Source: Coenobita brevimanus
Lineage: Eukaryota; Arthropoda; Malacostraca; Decapoda; Coenobitidae
Direction of reading: 5' to 3'
DNA: 64,000 nt
NCBI GenBank assembly: GCA_032717465.1
Contig: CM064671.1
Location: 55,549,991-55,613,990 of the forward strand
Each line of letters starts with the position of its first letter. The first letter of the stretch is position 1. The notes beneath the pieces are model-generated. The model had not been told where the DNA came from, did no database searches, and saw only the letters and a program-made list of their open reading frames with translations. Positions 11,101-21,758 of this stretch are shown piece by piece. A program made the position numbers and the translations under genes.

Positions 11101-12551
11101 ACAGTACGAAAAAAAAAAAAAAAAAAAAACTGACAGGGAGAGATGTGAATGTCTGGCAATGTGCGCAATTTTTTTTTTTTTTTTTTTTTTTTCAAAGTAC
11201 TACTCCCTCAGTAACCCTTAACGTACATGCGGCAGTGTGGCAGCACTAGAATGTGTATCTAAATGAATAGACACTTTGTGCACACAGACATGCATTCATA
11301 CATTTATCCTGTCAATACAGTGCTACCACAGGTATGCCAGACATCACGGGGGGAAAGAAATACACTGATGCAACTGCACATTCTTATATAAACTGCCAAT
11401 AAACCGAATAGAATTATTCACTGTACACCTCCGTGCTCCTACGACTCACACCCCAGACCAATAAAATGATTTGGTGTTAGCTGGGACAGGGTACTAGGCT
11501 TGACCGACTCCCAGATTCCTATGATTCACTCTCAGCTGAACATAATCGTCAGGCTTTGGCTGAAATAACATAGTAGTGAAGAGAAAGCCATGAGAGTTAT
11601 ACCAAAGTGAAGATTCATTTGAATTATGCCGCCTGTGGAGTAAAACCAATGATAGTATATTTAATCACAATCTGTCAGCGTAATGCATACTCCCTATTTT
11701 TTTATGCAAATTTCTAAGTTAGTGGGGAAAATGGACTATACTTAGCCCTGGAATATGTTTGTTGACGCTAATAGCCACAGGCTGTCCGAAAATGGCAAGG
11801 AAATATAAAGGGTATGCATTCCACTTTCTGATTTAAGGTTTAAGCACAAGGAACTAAGGATTACGAAAGACAATAAAAGTAAGAAACACCTTCACCCGGT
11901 GCACTAATGACAGTTTTCCAAATATATGTTATTCCTCTTGTGTTTGAATCCTACGTAGAAAAATAGCGATAGTATCACGTATGTGGGAAAGTGTGTGTTC
12001 GGGACACTCGCCAGAAAATGTCTTCATCGGCTTATCCATTCTGCCATTTTTCTTCCAGGAGTCAGTCAAAATACAAGGTTTATTTCCGAATATAAACAGA
12101 TAGGATGGACGCCATTGCCTCTCGTATGGTAGGTGCTATGCCGATGAGTGGTATATTTCATGATAATTTCGTCGGTTATTAAGCAAAATTGCTGTTCTTC
12201 CTTATATGTACGGAGAGATAAAGACAGCAGGTAAATGATGTGCTAAGAGTATAGTGTGACAGTGCTTTTTTCAGCAATAAAAGTGCACAAGAAATTTGTG
12301 GTACCGAAAAAAAAACATGTTTTGAGGTAGAACGGACTGAAGTTCGCATGCATATATCGATAATAATACCATCTACAAGAGTGACCATAATGAACAATGA
12401 TACTAGTGACAAGAAGATGTCTTTACTGTGGAAACTCCAGTGCCTTCTAATTTATTGCTGGTGATTTTTTTTTTTTTTTTTCTGTGTCTGCCCTCCTCTC
12501 TTCCTATTTCTCCCATCTTTCCTGTCACTTCTTATTGATTTTCTTTCCTTT
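11101..12551. other. Unassigned intronic or intergenic DNA with poly(A)/poly(T)
   Basis: Contains a poly(A) run (11109-11129) and a poly(T) run (11170-11192). I looked here for the missing 3' exons of the receptor gene (S2 lobe, M4) on the minus strand and found no convincing match. A minus-strand open frame at 12179-12412 has no recognised motif. Confidence 0.4.
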
Positions 12552-12769
12552 ACAGGTGGCTTTACATTGACAAACCAAATGGTTTCCGGTAAACCAAGAA
12601 ACCATTTACAACGCTGGGTGGTAACCATATAACCAAACCATACGTGCTCCCTACGTGTCAACAAGTGGGTTGGTGGAGGGTTAGTGCCCTTCCCCGTAAA
12701 ACAAATAATTCAAAGTCAAATGGCCACCCTTTACGGGATTATGGCGTCTGGCAATAGATAGATAGATAG
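12552..12769 (+). mobile_element. Short non-autonomous RTE derivative (5' head joined to 3' tail)
   Basis: About 150 bases (12555-12705) match the 5' leader of the RTE copy at 45830-45960 on its minus strand: both contain a CTGGGTGGTAA core, then a GTTGG...GAGGGTTAG block. They are joined directly to the RTE 3' end (TACGGGATT, then GGCGTCTGGCAATAGATA tail). Everything coding is deleted. The octamer TTTCCTTT flanks it (12544-12551 and 12770-12777), a probable target-site duplication. It would have to be mobilised by RTE proteins in trans. Confidence 0.7.
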
Positions 12770-12777
12770 TTTCCTTT

Positions 12778-13199
12778 TGCTTTCTAATGAAAGAGGAGAC
12801 CTCTGGTAACATTATGTACTAAGTGTTTTTACATACTCTCCTCTGAAAGGATTATTAGCTATTTACTTAAAGTTACTCCATGAAAGCTGTGAATATATGG
12901 GGAAAAGATAGTTTTTCTTTAAGACATGGGCACAAATGCGACAGTAATGATGTAATTATTTCTGATGACATAAAACATCAAATCTAGGAGAATTTGTAGT
13001 GACAGATATTTTGGGGAAATATTCCAAGTGTCTGTCCCCCCTGGCAAAAATCCTGGATACGCCACTGCTTACAGTGAGTCACATAATCCTGAAAGTGTTT
13101 AGCTTATGAGTATAATTGGGTAGGTTAATGTAAGATATATGAACAAATCTGTAACTTGCTAATGTACAATATAAACCAAATTCTCTGTCACGCTAATCG
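12778..13199. other. Intronic DNA, includes an unclassified TE-like fragment
   Basis: Around 13025-13075 the minus strand reads AGTGGCGTATCCAGGA and then TTTTTGCCAGGGGGGAC, a wording often seen in dispersed invertebrate DNA-transposon fragments; the family is not established here. No exon was seen. Confidence 0.3.
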
Positions 13200-13345
13200 T
13201 GTCGTTTGCTTTGGTAGAGCGATAAGCGACCCAGCAGCATGAAGATTACCACCATCTAGTGTCGCTAATGAGACTCGCCTTGGCACCGTATGAGCCACAC
13301 TCTTCCCACTGACATTTACTCTCAGCTGACAGTGGCACATAAGAC
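13200..13345 (-). pseudogene. Decayed copy B of the receptor M3 exon
   Basis: On the minus strand about 13330 to 13205 aligns with the second half of receptor exon 8. Shared words include CTGG/TAGATGGTGGT, then TTCATGCT, GGGTC(A/G)CTTATCGC and CCAAA. Small deletions and a stop remove the frame. The stretch above it (13345-13400) aligns with the intron that follows the intact exon, so a unit of exon plus intron was duplicated in tandem. Confidence 0.6.
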
Positions 13346-13467
13346 CCTAAGAGTGCAAACAGAAATGGGACCTGAATTAGGACCACGATAAAATGCTATT
13401 AGCTAAATGAATCGGTAAACTTACTTATCAGCTGTTCTTACTAATTCCTTTGTGTTTTGCAGTATAC

Positions 13468-13469
<2 letters not shown>

Positions 13470-13540
<71 letters not shown>
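13470..13540. repeat. GT microsatellite
   Basis: Uninterrupted GT dinucleotide array of about 71 bases, inside pseudo-exon copy A. Confidence 0.95.
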
Positions 13541-13541
<1 letters not shown>

Positions 13542-13764
13542 CTCTGGGCACAGGCCTCACAGCCTACTTCCAGCGCCCAGTAATCCTCCGACATACCGCA
13601 CACCTCTATATGTCACCACTTTGGCGCTTACACCCACCATCCATATTGAATACATGCTAGGACTGTCTCATATAGGACTGGTGAATTGGTATTAGAGGGG
13701 GTATTTTTACGATATGTTGGCGGGTCTTCTGGTAGATCAGTAAAGTCTGATTCTATGAAATTCA

Positions 13765-13850
13765 AATCCTTAAACTGTTCCCTGCCTCAGTGGGGATTTG
13801 AACCTGGATCCAGAAGGACTGCAGGCCACCTGTCTACCGCTTAAGGGGCG
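13765..13850 (-). repeat. tRNA-like SINE fragment
   Basis: The minus strand carries AAGCGGTAGACAGGTGGCC, then GGATCC and a B-box-like GGTTCAAATCC, followed by CCACTGAGGCA, resembling a leucine-type tRNA 3' half. It fits a tRNA-derived SINE or a tRNA pseudogene. No clear 5' acceptor strand or tail was found. Confidence 0.45.
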
Positions 13851-14143
13851 ATATTTGGAGGGCGTGATAGAGGTAACTAGCGACCTTCAATAGCGAGCAC
13901 CAAGAGCGATTGTCATCAACATCCAGATCAACATTAGTAGCCCAAGTGAGTCTTGTTTTAGCACCTTATCCAGCACACCCATCCCACTGGCGTTTTTGGC
14001 TTGGAATAGTATTTAATTTCACATAGTTTCATATGATTTTGTTCAACATAAAGTAAGTCATTGGAAACTAAGGGTGCTAACAAAAATGGAAGTCAGTTGT
14101 GGATGCTGGTGACACTCTCAGGAAAATAATACGCTACACTTAC

Positions 14144-14409
14144 TTATCGACTGTGTTTACCAAATCCTCTATCGTCTCTACTCGTGGCGGGTATTTGGGC
14201 AAGGTGAGGGAGGCGATAAGTGACCCTCGATAGCCAGCACCAAGAATGAATGTCACCACCATCCAGGTCAGAATTAGTGTCCTCGGTGAGTCTTGTCTTG
14301 GCAAACTCTCTAGCACACACTGGTCCAGCAAGAGTACGAACACAGTGTTTGCACAGTCCACTCCAGACAGGCTTCTAGCTTCCTCAAATTGGGCCACAAG
14401 ACGCATCAT
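14144..14409 (-). CDS. IR exon 8: pore region and M3
   Basis: The acceptor CCGTAG precedes 14409 and the donor GTAAGT follows 14144; the exon has 88 codons plus 2 bases. It starts at a codon boundary, matching the phase 0 end of exon 7. The sequence runs from a linker (MMRLVAQFEEARSLSG) through the re-entrant pore segment (CANTVFVLLLDQCV, then ESLPRQDSPR) to the third membrane helix (LILTWMVVTFILGAGYRG, then SLIASLTLPKYPP). The last part stands where iGluRs have SYTANLAAF; here the motif is relaxed, as is usual in IRs. It ends in ETIEDLV, the start of S2. Two decayed copies of this exon lie just downstream (13.2-14.0 kb). Confidence 0.9.
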
Positions 14410-14438
14410 CTACGGATAAATCACAATTAATATGCTAT

Positions 14439-15440
14439 TCAAGATGAAAACAATGGAGTAATCAACCTTACAGACAATTCATTCTCATTAAATAAAGCGC
14501 TAGTATAAAGGGTGTTTTTTTCAATAGTCAAATTTGGGGCTAAGGCCTGTGGAAACTGTCTTTGAGTCTTGTGTATTTCTGCATCTACATTTTTTTTTTT
14601 TTTTTTTTTGGAGGGGTGAAATTTGTGTGAAATCAATGTTTAAGGGAATGTTTAGATCTTATAACCGATACATAATAAAATTTTAAAATAATGGGAAAGG
14701 CACAGTTCATTCTTGTGAACAGACTGATTTAATAAAATAGTTTTGAGGGGACCTCAGTGCATATATGTTTGGTTGTGAATAAGAAGTTTGAAATAAAATA
14801 TAATGTGTGGTAGAGACGGAGTTGACGCCCATCTCCAACTTGGGTGCTACTGAAGAGGGGCATAAAATAATAATACGTTTCTGATAGATAGCTCACCTTA
14901 AAGTAATTACCTTGAATTAGTAGAAGACTGACTAAGTTGCCAAAAGAAAAGTACCATTTAATACAGTGGGGCAATATGTAATTTTAATAGCTCGATTATA
15001 CACTGTAAATACGAAAAAGAAACTATGCTTTTATTCATGATATAATATAGAGGTGATATCATAAAATGGAATATGAAAATCTCTGGAGGCCAAAACATTG
15101 CCATCACAGCCGATGGGCTTAAATCCGTCTAATTTTTATTTTTTTTAATCCACTTTACTCCTTTCTTGTTTTTCTGTCCGATGTTGGCTCAACTAAATCT
15201 GGGTCACTTCTCAAAAATTAACTTTACAAATGCAAGATAATCAGCATTAAAAGGAGGATGACCAGGTGATAACGACATTGCCAGTTAGTAAAGAGCTTTA
15301 GATTTTCAAGATGCGAGAGTTCCATGTAAATTGTTAAATTAGGATTAGTAAATGTGTGTTTAGTGTTTGAAGGAAAGTGATCTTACGTGAAAAAAGGTGA
15401 GTAGAAACAGCATGAGTGAACAATAAGTAATCCAGAGTTA
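14439..15440. other. Intron 7 DNA with poly(T)
   Basis: Part of the intron between exons 7 and 8. It contains a T run (about 14591-14609, read with its surroundings as a low-complexity tract). No exon, structural RNA or transposon end was recognised. Confidence 0.4.
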
Positions 15441-17080
15441 TCCATCTTTCTATCTATTTATTGCCAGACGCCTTGATCTCGTACAGGGTGGCCACAAACA
15501 AATCGCCTCCATGTCGCCCTGTTTCCCGCAATGTCACTCCCCTATTCCCAGCTCACACTCCCCTCTCTCATTTACCTCCCCATTCCATCCCTCCATCTCA
15601 TCCGTGCCCGCCTCCTCTCTCTCCCCCCCTCCAGCTCACTCAAATTCACTCTTCCCGTCAGTTTCTCGTCTCTATCCTCTCTACATGGCCAAACCATCTC
15701 ACAGTTTTTCTCCTAACGCTTCCTATCATATTCACATCCACACCACAACGCTCCTTCACTTTCTCATTTGTCAGTCTGTCTCTCCGTTGACTCCACATGC
15801 TCCTCTCAAATAATTCATTTCCATTGATCTCACTCTTCACCTGTGTCCCTCCAACAAGGTTCAAGCTTCGCTTCCATACGCTAGAGTTGTTATCTTAATA
15901 CTCTCATGCAGTAGCTTACTCACTTCCTGTTTCTTATCATTGCTTCCAAGGAACAAGTACTTAAACACACTCACACTTTCCATTTCCTCCTCATCCAAAC
16001 TCACTCAACATTCACTGACCCCATTTCTCTCAAAGACAATAACTTTACTCTTACTCACATTCAGCTTTGGATTCTGTTTCTTACACACTCCCAGACTAAT
16101 CCACCAAGCCTTGCAGCTCCCCTTCGTCTTCACTTAACAACACAGTATCATATGCAAACAACAGTACATGGAGTTTTCAAACACTGCCCTCTTTCATTAG
16201 GGCAGTTCCAACATCCACTGCCATACCTTGTTTCTCTGTTAAAACCCCATCCATATACAGATTGAACAACCATGGAGACATGACACATCTGTTTCAATCC
16301 AACCTTTAAATAGTAAAATTCACTCAGTTCACTATCCACATGCACTGCAGCCTTGTCATCCTCATACATCCTCTTCACAGCATTCAAAAATATCCCATTC
16401 ACTACATATATTCCCAATACTTTCCACAATCCTTGTCTATCCACGCTGTTGTGTGCTTTTTCCAAATCCTTGAAGGCCGCATTAAATTTCTCTCCCTTCT
16501 CTAGAAACTTTTCCACTAAAGGCCTAAGAATAAAAATCTGATCTACATAACCTCTTCCCTTCTTAAATCCTCTCTCTTCTTTTCCAAGTAATTCCCCTGT
16601 CATTTCCCTAACTCTGTAAATAAGTATCCAGCCATGAACGTTTCCTATTACACTAAGAAGACAAATGCCCCTGTCATTACGACACACATTTTTTCCCCTT
16701 TTGCTCTGTACAGGGAAATAATTAAATCTGACTTCCAATCCTCCGGGACTCTACCTTCCTCCCAGGCCAATCTGCACATCTTACACATCGATTCTACTAG
16801 TCTCTCTCCCTCATGGTTCAGCATTTCATCACACACACTCCATCAAAGCCTGGGGCTTTCCTCATTTTGACTTTCTTCATTGCTTCCATTACTTCCATCC
16901 TATTGATTTCTTCCTCTCTTCTCACATCCCTCCATCTCCCAGCCATTCCCCAGTCACTTATACTCTTATTACTTTCATTATCTATGTTCATCTGTTCCTT
17001 AAAGTGTTCTCTCCATCTGCCCACTTTTCCTTCCTTCTCCACTAGCAATCTACCATTTTTATCAATGACTCCCCACTAAC
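15440..17080 (-). mobile_element. RTE LINE fragment in IR intron 7
   Basis: Minus-strand pieces match the reverse transcriptase of the 8196-10982 element block by block: PEDWKSDLIISLYRAKGEK (16648-16836), RGICLLSVI-type, GYVDQIFILRPLVEKF (16148-16738) and the terminal RWFGHVERIE (15658-15864). The 3' end at about 15440-15480 has the TATC repeat and the GCCAGACGCC-type terminal sequence. It is 5'-truncated near 17080 and has several deletions and frame changes, so it is older than the 8-11 kb copy. Confidence 0.8.
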
Positions 17081-17384
17081 TTCTTTGACACCCTTTCAAA
17101 ATCTATACTATAATAAAATAATGAATGATTGCCAGCATCCAAAACGAATGCAGTATGATCGCTACATGGCTCGGCTACATAAAACTGATATACAGTACAT
17201 CTGTGCAAATAGTAATTGTGGTTGATGAACATTAAAAGCACAGGATCCCTCAATTTGAGCATTTATATAGTATGACCTTTGACCCCCCCAAAAAAACTTT
17301 AAAAGTCTGAAAAAAAAAAAAAAAAAAAGATAACAGAAATATGGACAGCAAAAGCATTCACCCACGAAGTCGTATCGCCTGCCA

Positions 17385-17818
17385 TCACTTAAAAACAAAA
17401 AACTAGGCCAGCAATCATCTGGCACATGGAGGCATATCATTGTAGCTTCACCAAATCTAATCAGTTCAAGTGAGATATCCGGGGATACTGCCCAGAACGT
17501 TTGGATATAGTTTGTCCAATAGCTTTTGGAGATATTTTGATAAATAACAGACACACATAGAAACAGGCGATCACATTGTCACCTTGCTAGGCGGACAATA
17601 GTAAAAAATGACAAAATCAGAGAAAGTCTTTTGATTTCGTCTCCCACGTTTCACTATCTCTTTGCATTCCTGTCTAAATAATGAACAGCTAGATCGGTAA
17701 TCCTTTAGAATAGAAGGCATACCATTAGCTTCGCCAAAATTTGATCAGCTCACACTACATATCCTCCAGTGCTGCCCACACAGTTTGGATACAACCCCCT
17801 TGATATAGAGATATTTTG

Positions 17819-17825
<7 letters not shown>
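17385..17825. repeat. Dispersed repeat, two degenerate tandem monomers
   Basis: The stretch 17425-17555 (GGCATATCATTGTAGCTTC...TTTGGAGATATTTTGATAA in outline) is repeated with changes at 17715-17823 (GGCATACCATTAGCTTCGCC...GAGATATTTTGATAA). The first copy is followed by an ACAGACACACATAG run and a GCTAGGCGGAC hairpin-like end (17545-17600). The second copy runs into a CA array that a CR1 element has split; its terminal part (GCTAGGTCGGCGATAA) lies at 19507-19525. See the related loci at 21400, 24900, 33080 and 63260. Confidence 0.55.

Positions 17826-17898
<73 letters not shown>
17822..17898. repeat. AC microsatellite
   Basis: About 77 bases of AC repeats. The CR1 element starts directly at its right end, and AC-rich sequence resumes at 19463 after the CR1 3' end. 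Confidence 0.95.
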
Positions 17899-17902
<4 letters not shown>

Positions 17903-19429
17903 TCAGAAAAAGAAATACAGGAGGTGCTAAGTAAATTAGACAAAGGAAAAGCAAATGGTCCTGATGAAATTTCATGTTGGGTGCTACGTGAATGTGCAAA
18001 GGAGTTAAGTAAACCATTATTTTTAATTTTCAAGATATCCTTGAGTCAAGGTAAACTACCTGATATTTGGAAGAAAGCAAATATTGTCCTCTTATTCAAG
18101 AAAGGAAATAGACAAAATCCACTCAACTACCGACCAGTATCACTGACCAGTGTTGTAAGCAAGGTATTAGAAAAGCTTATAAGAAAAGCTTGGGTAAATC
18201 ATCTAGAAGAACACAGTATGATAACAGAAAGACAGTTTGGTTTCAGAAAAGGAAAATCATGTGTTACTAATCTGTTGAGCTAATATGACAGAGTAACAAA
18301 CACATAACATGAAAGAGAAGGATGGGTGGACAGTATCTATTTAGATTTCAAGAAAGCATTTGACACAGTATTACACTAAAGACTTTTATGGAAACTGTAC
18401 CATCAAGGAGGAATTCGAGGCAAACTGTATTGTTGGATGCAAGATTTTCTTATGAAAAGAAAAATGAGAACAGTACTAAGGAGTAATTACTCATCATGGA
18501 AAGAAATGACTAATGGAGTACCACAGGGCTCAGTGCTGGCACCAATCATGTCTTTAGTGTATATAAATGATATAGACAGTAACACTGGAAATGAAAGCTA
18601 TCTAAATATGTTTGCAGATGATGCAAAAATTCAAAGCAGAATTACTAACACAGACTCTTGTAAAGAGCTACAAGAAGAATTAAATAATCTTCGTGAATGG
18701 AGTAATACATGGCAAATGGAATTAAATTTGGACAAGTGTCATGTAATCAAGTTTGGTAAAAGTGGAAAAAGACCTGATTGGGATTATACGTTAGGAAATA
18801 AAACCCTACACACATCAGAAAGAGAGAAGGACCTAGGTGTGATTATCAATAACAGACAATCTCCGGCTGACCACATCAGTGAGAAGGTACGGAACATGTA
18901 TACACTGCTTGCAAATATGAGAATAGCATTCAGATACATAAATGAAGACATGTTAAGAAAGATAATAACATCATTCTTCAGACCAACCCTGCAGTATGCA
19001 TCAGTAGTCTGAAGTCCTCATCTCAAAAAACACATAGACAAGATTGAAAAAGTTCAAAGGGCCGCTACAAGATGGGTACCAAGCTTAAGGGATCTAAGCT
19101 ACGAAGAAAGACTAAATAAACTGAATCTACAAACACTAGAGGAGAGAAGGAAAAGAGGTGACATGATTATACTATATAAATGCATATCAGGGAAGGAGAA
19201 AATAGACATAAATGATTACTTAACATATGGGGAAGCATCAGCAAGAGGACACTGCAAAAAACTGCATAAAAAGAGAGGTGATAAAGACGTAAGGAAATTT
19301 AGATCCCCAAATAGAGCAATTGATCAGTGGAATGCACTACCGAATGAAACAGTGTGTGCCAAAACAATTCACAAATTTAAGGATATGTACGAAAAATATG
19401 GTTTAAGACACGGGACAGTACGAGCTTGA
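17899..19429 (+). pseudogene. CR1-like reverse transcriptase, with stop codons
   Basis: Blocks in order: LDKGKANGPDEISCWVLREC, NIVLLFKKGNRQNPLNYRPV, GFRKGKSCVTNLLS (to 18283), then YLDFKKAFDTVLH, GVPQGSVLAPIMSLVYIND, the catalytic FADDAK motif (18615), EREKDLGVIINN and, after 19013, VQRAATRWVPSLRDLSYEER and AIDQWNALPNETV. In-frame stops occur near 18282, 18304, 18377 and 19012 (the last a TGA where family members have tryptophan). The protein would copy element RNA, but this copy cannot make it. The stops look like point changes in an otherwise collinear sequence. Confidence 0.8.
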
Positions 19430-19462
19430 CTCATTCCTGTAAAGAACAATTAGGTAGGTAAG
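17899..19462 (+). mobile_element. CR1-group LINE, 5'-truncated, inserted in a CA repeat
   Basis: Plus-strand frames encode a CR1-type reverse transcriptase and its C-terminal region. The endonuclease is absent. The 3' end is AATTAGGTAGGTAAG, resembling the short repeated 3' terminus of CR1/L2-like elements. Both flanks are CA repeats, so the insertion went into a microsatellite inside an older dispersed repeat in IR intron 7. Confidence 0.75.
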
Positions 19463-19529
19463 AACACACACTCACACACACACAAAGCAGACGGTTACAT
19501 AATCTCCTCGCTAGGTCGGCGATAACTAT

Positions 19530-19823
19530 CGGGTCTGAGGGTAATGGCCAAAGAGACAAATATGTCCTGTGCCAAGTATGAAGCTAATTTGTGAAGGAAA
19601 AAAAGAGTGTTAACAAGGTGAAAAGTAATGGGAGGAGAGAGAAAAGAAAAAAAAAAAAAAACTGAGGAAATACATTAGGTCTGCATACTGCGGAGTAGAG
19701 ACCTAACAATGTTACAATACTGAGGAATTAGTTAACCAAGTAGATGAGTTTACCTAAATTAAATGTTGTTAAAAATAGCTGCAATCTAATACTGACATCA
19801 TCACATAGATAAGATTAACTTAC
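19530..19823. other. Intron 7 DNA beside exon 7
   Basis: AT-rich intron with an A-rich run near 19649-19662. Nothing recognised apart from the exon 7 donor at its right end. Confidence 0.4.
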
Positions 19824-20060
19824 TATATATAAGATGACTGGCATTGTAAGCAGAACGACCAGGGTAGCGACCCAAACATCCCCTGACAGTGGATAGTAAA
19901 GACTGAACCAGTTGGTGACAAGCTTGGGTTTGGCCATAGCGAAGCAGTAGAACCCATAAGTGTAGCCCACGGTGAAATCAATTTTCTCCAAGGCATGGTA
20001 GAGGAATGTGAAGTATACCGGGACTGTCAATGCCTTGCGCTGAGAGGTGAGGTCCACACC
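19824..20060 (-). CDS. IR exon 7: end of S1 and M1
   Basis: The acceptor AATCTCAG ends just above 20060 and the donor GTAAGT follows 19824; the exon has exactly 79 codons, phase 0 at both ends. It begins GVDLTSQRKALTVPVYFTF and continues the S1 lobe through EKIDFTVGYTYGF and FAMAKPKLVTNWFSLYYPL, the characteristic IR lead into the channel. It ends with the first membrane helix (GDVWVATLVVLLTMPVILYI). Joined to exon 6 (LWKE), the reading is continuous at the place where other decapod-type IRs have no further residues, so no exon seems to be missing between them. Confidence 0.9.
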
Positions 20061-20088
20061 CTGAGATTCATTACATGATTAACTGATA

Positions 20089-20093
<5 letters not shown>

Positions 20094-20128
<35 letters not shown>
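20094..20128. repeat. CT microsatellite
   Basis: CT array in intron 6, about 35 bases long and some 33 bases from the exon 7 acceptor. On the minus strand it gives an AG-rich, not pyrimidine-rich, stretch, so it is not the exon's polypyrimidine tract. Confidence 0.9.
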
Positions 20129-20132
<4 letters not shown>

Positions 20133-20442
20133 ATTTGTGTATCTCGAAATTTATATATTTTTATCTCCAAATATATCCAAAACCGATAGGTTCCTTACAA
20201 TCCACAATGAAAAATAAGGTTTTGGAAGTGGTAGTAGAGGACGTGTGGAAAACTGCAGTCGCTAGAGCTGTACGGTGAAAGGTAAGACCCAGTTCCTGCA
20301 TAGGTCGACACATGAGACCCTCCAAATTAGATGAGAAGATGAAAGAAGGATATGAAGAATACTGAGGGTTGATGGGTAACGTCTGCACACGTGTATTTAC
20401 ACAGTATGAGTTTTTGCTATTTCCACCTCCTTCAGTAATTTG

Positions 20443-20850
20443 ACATCATCATCATCATCATCATCAGTCGTTTGAGTATCCACTGCAGGACTGGCCTATC
20501 CCGACCGAAGTCGGGACGATACCGCCCATGTATCTCTACCAAGTGGCTTAGGCTGTCTAGTAGTGATTGTATGTAGGGTGAGAAGTGCTTGTAAGTGTGA
20601 TTGTAGTGTTGGAGTGGCTTTGTATGTGTGTGTAGTCTGTGAACCAAGTGTAAACGGCCGGCGCAAGCCGACTGGGTGCAAGCATACTTTATAGTAAGCG
20701 ACATTGGTTCAACCACAGCACCTCTTGTGTCCGCCAATGCAGTACGTGGCCGGGTGAACACTCCCAAAGTTTATTACCCTGGCGGGGCACGAAGCCTGGT
20801 TCACCCGAGCACGAAACGCACACTCTACCATTGTACCACAGAGGCTCCAA
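20443..20850 (-). mobile_element. tRNA-derived SINE with GAT-repeat tail
   Basis: Read on the minus strand it begins GAGCCTCTGTGGTACAATGG, then TAGAGTGTGC, an A-box-like RNA polymerase III promoter, followed by GGTGAACCAGGCTTCG near the B-box position. The body runs about 330 bases and ends in a GAT triplet array (20443-20466 in reverse). The flanks AATTTGACAT (20438-20447, overlapping the tail) and AATCTGACAT (20849-20858) look like an imperfect target-site duplication. It does not code for protein and depends on a LINE for movement. Confidence 0.65.
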
Positions 20851-21252
20851 TCTGACATACAATAATCAATTTACGTCCAGTCTCTCAAATGTACTGCCAG
20901 CCAGGCGAACAGGTACAAGGGGGAGACAGACTTAACATGGAAACTCTCGTCTTGATTTCCCATGTATCTCTGTAACTATTCACACGATATACTCTTTTTC
21001 TATTGTTACTGGAAGATTGGTGTTGTAGTGTATTTAGCTTAACTTAACAATCAGACTGTAATAACGCAATCACAGCTGAATAAAAACATCTGACAATACC
21101 ATGAACAGAATGCTAAGCTGCTATGATCAAGAGATGTTAATGGTGTTGATATTAACATCCACACATCTGTGATTCACCCAGCTGAATACAACAATCTTAG
21201 GGTTAGACTGTATGCACTACTAGAGAAAATGCAACCATGAGTTAAATAATCA

Positions 21253-21254
<2 letters not shown>
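20851..21254. other. Intron 6 DNA, nothing recognised
   Basis: AT-rich sequence between the SINE and a CA array. No exon-like frame or repeat end was seen. Confidence 0.4.

Positions 21255-21321
<67 letters not shown>
21255..21321. repeat. AC microsatellite
   Basis: AC array with one interruption (AACAC near 21292). Confidence 0.95.
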
Positions 21322-21324
<3 letters not shown>

Positions 21325-21399
21325 TATCTTTATATATGACTGTCTTTTACACCTGAGCAGGAGAGCGAGATGGGGTTATGTGTTTGGCTCGGTTTGTCA

Positions 21400-21675
21400 T
21401 TCCACTTAGTTTCCCCTGAAGTGAAATCTTATGTTAGGTCATGTCCATTCGTCCATTCCACGCTGTATCTCAGAAACCATTCGTTGGAATTTTCTCATAT
21501 TTTGTATGATTGTAGGGCCACGTATAGAAGGTTGATAACTGTCTTTTCAAATCCAAGATGACCAACTTTTGACCAATTTTCTATTTTTCAAACTCTAAAT
21601 CCTTTATATTTCCTTTACTAGATAGGATTACAGGTTGTAAAGAAGTGGAATGTATTCCGCTTGTTCGCCAATTGT

Positions 21676-21758
<83 letters not shown>

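Larger units (their letters stand above)
13425..13995 (-). pseudogene. Decayed copy A of the receptor M3 exon, interrupted
   Basis: The minus strand from 13990 to about 13840 matches exon 8: LLMLIWMLMTIALGARY, a stop, then RSLVTS and PSKY, against the intact LILTWMVVTFILGAGYRG. The last codons and the donor are displaced to 13475-13436 (ELVRTADK followed by GTAAGT, against DLVNTVDK and GTAAGT). A tRNA-derived repeat (about 13765-13850) and a GT microsatellite (13470-13540) sit between the two parts. An internal stop and the insertions mean it cannot replace exon 8. Confidence 0.65.

Noticed and set aside
12179..12412. Minus-strand frame with a hydrophobic start, considered as the missing M4 exon
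   Set aside because: The sequence does not resemble IR S2 or M4 and no phase-matching acceptor was found.
13421..13695. Open frames of Cys-Val or His-Thr repeats
   Set aside because: They are translations of a GT/CA microsatellite. The same applies at 17745-18033, 21581-21884, 31744-31796 and 45309-45454.
20161..20388. Minus-strand open frame of 75 residues inside intron 6 of the receptor gene
   Set aside because: Exons 6 and 7 already join in frame at the conserved position, and the frame has no IR motif or plausible splice sites.
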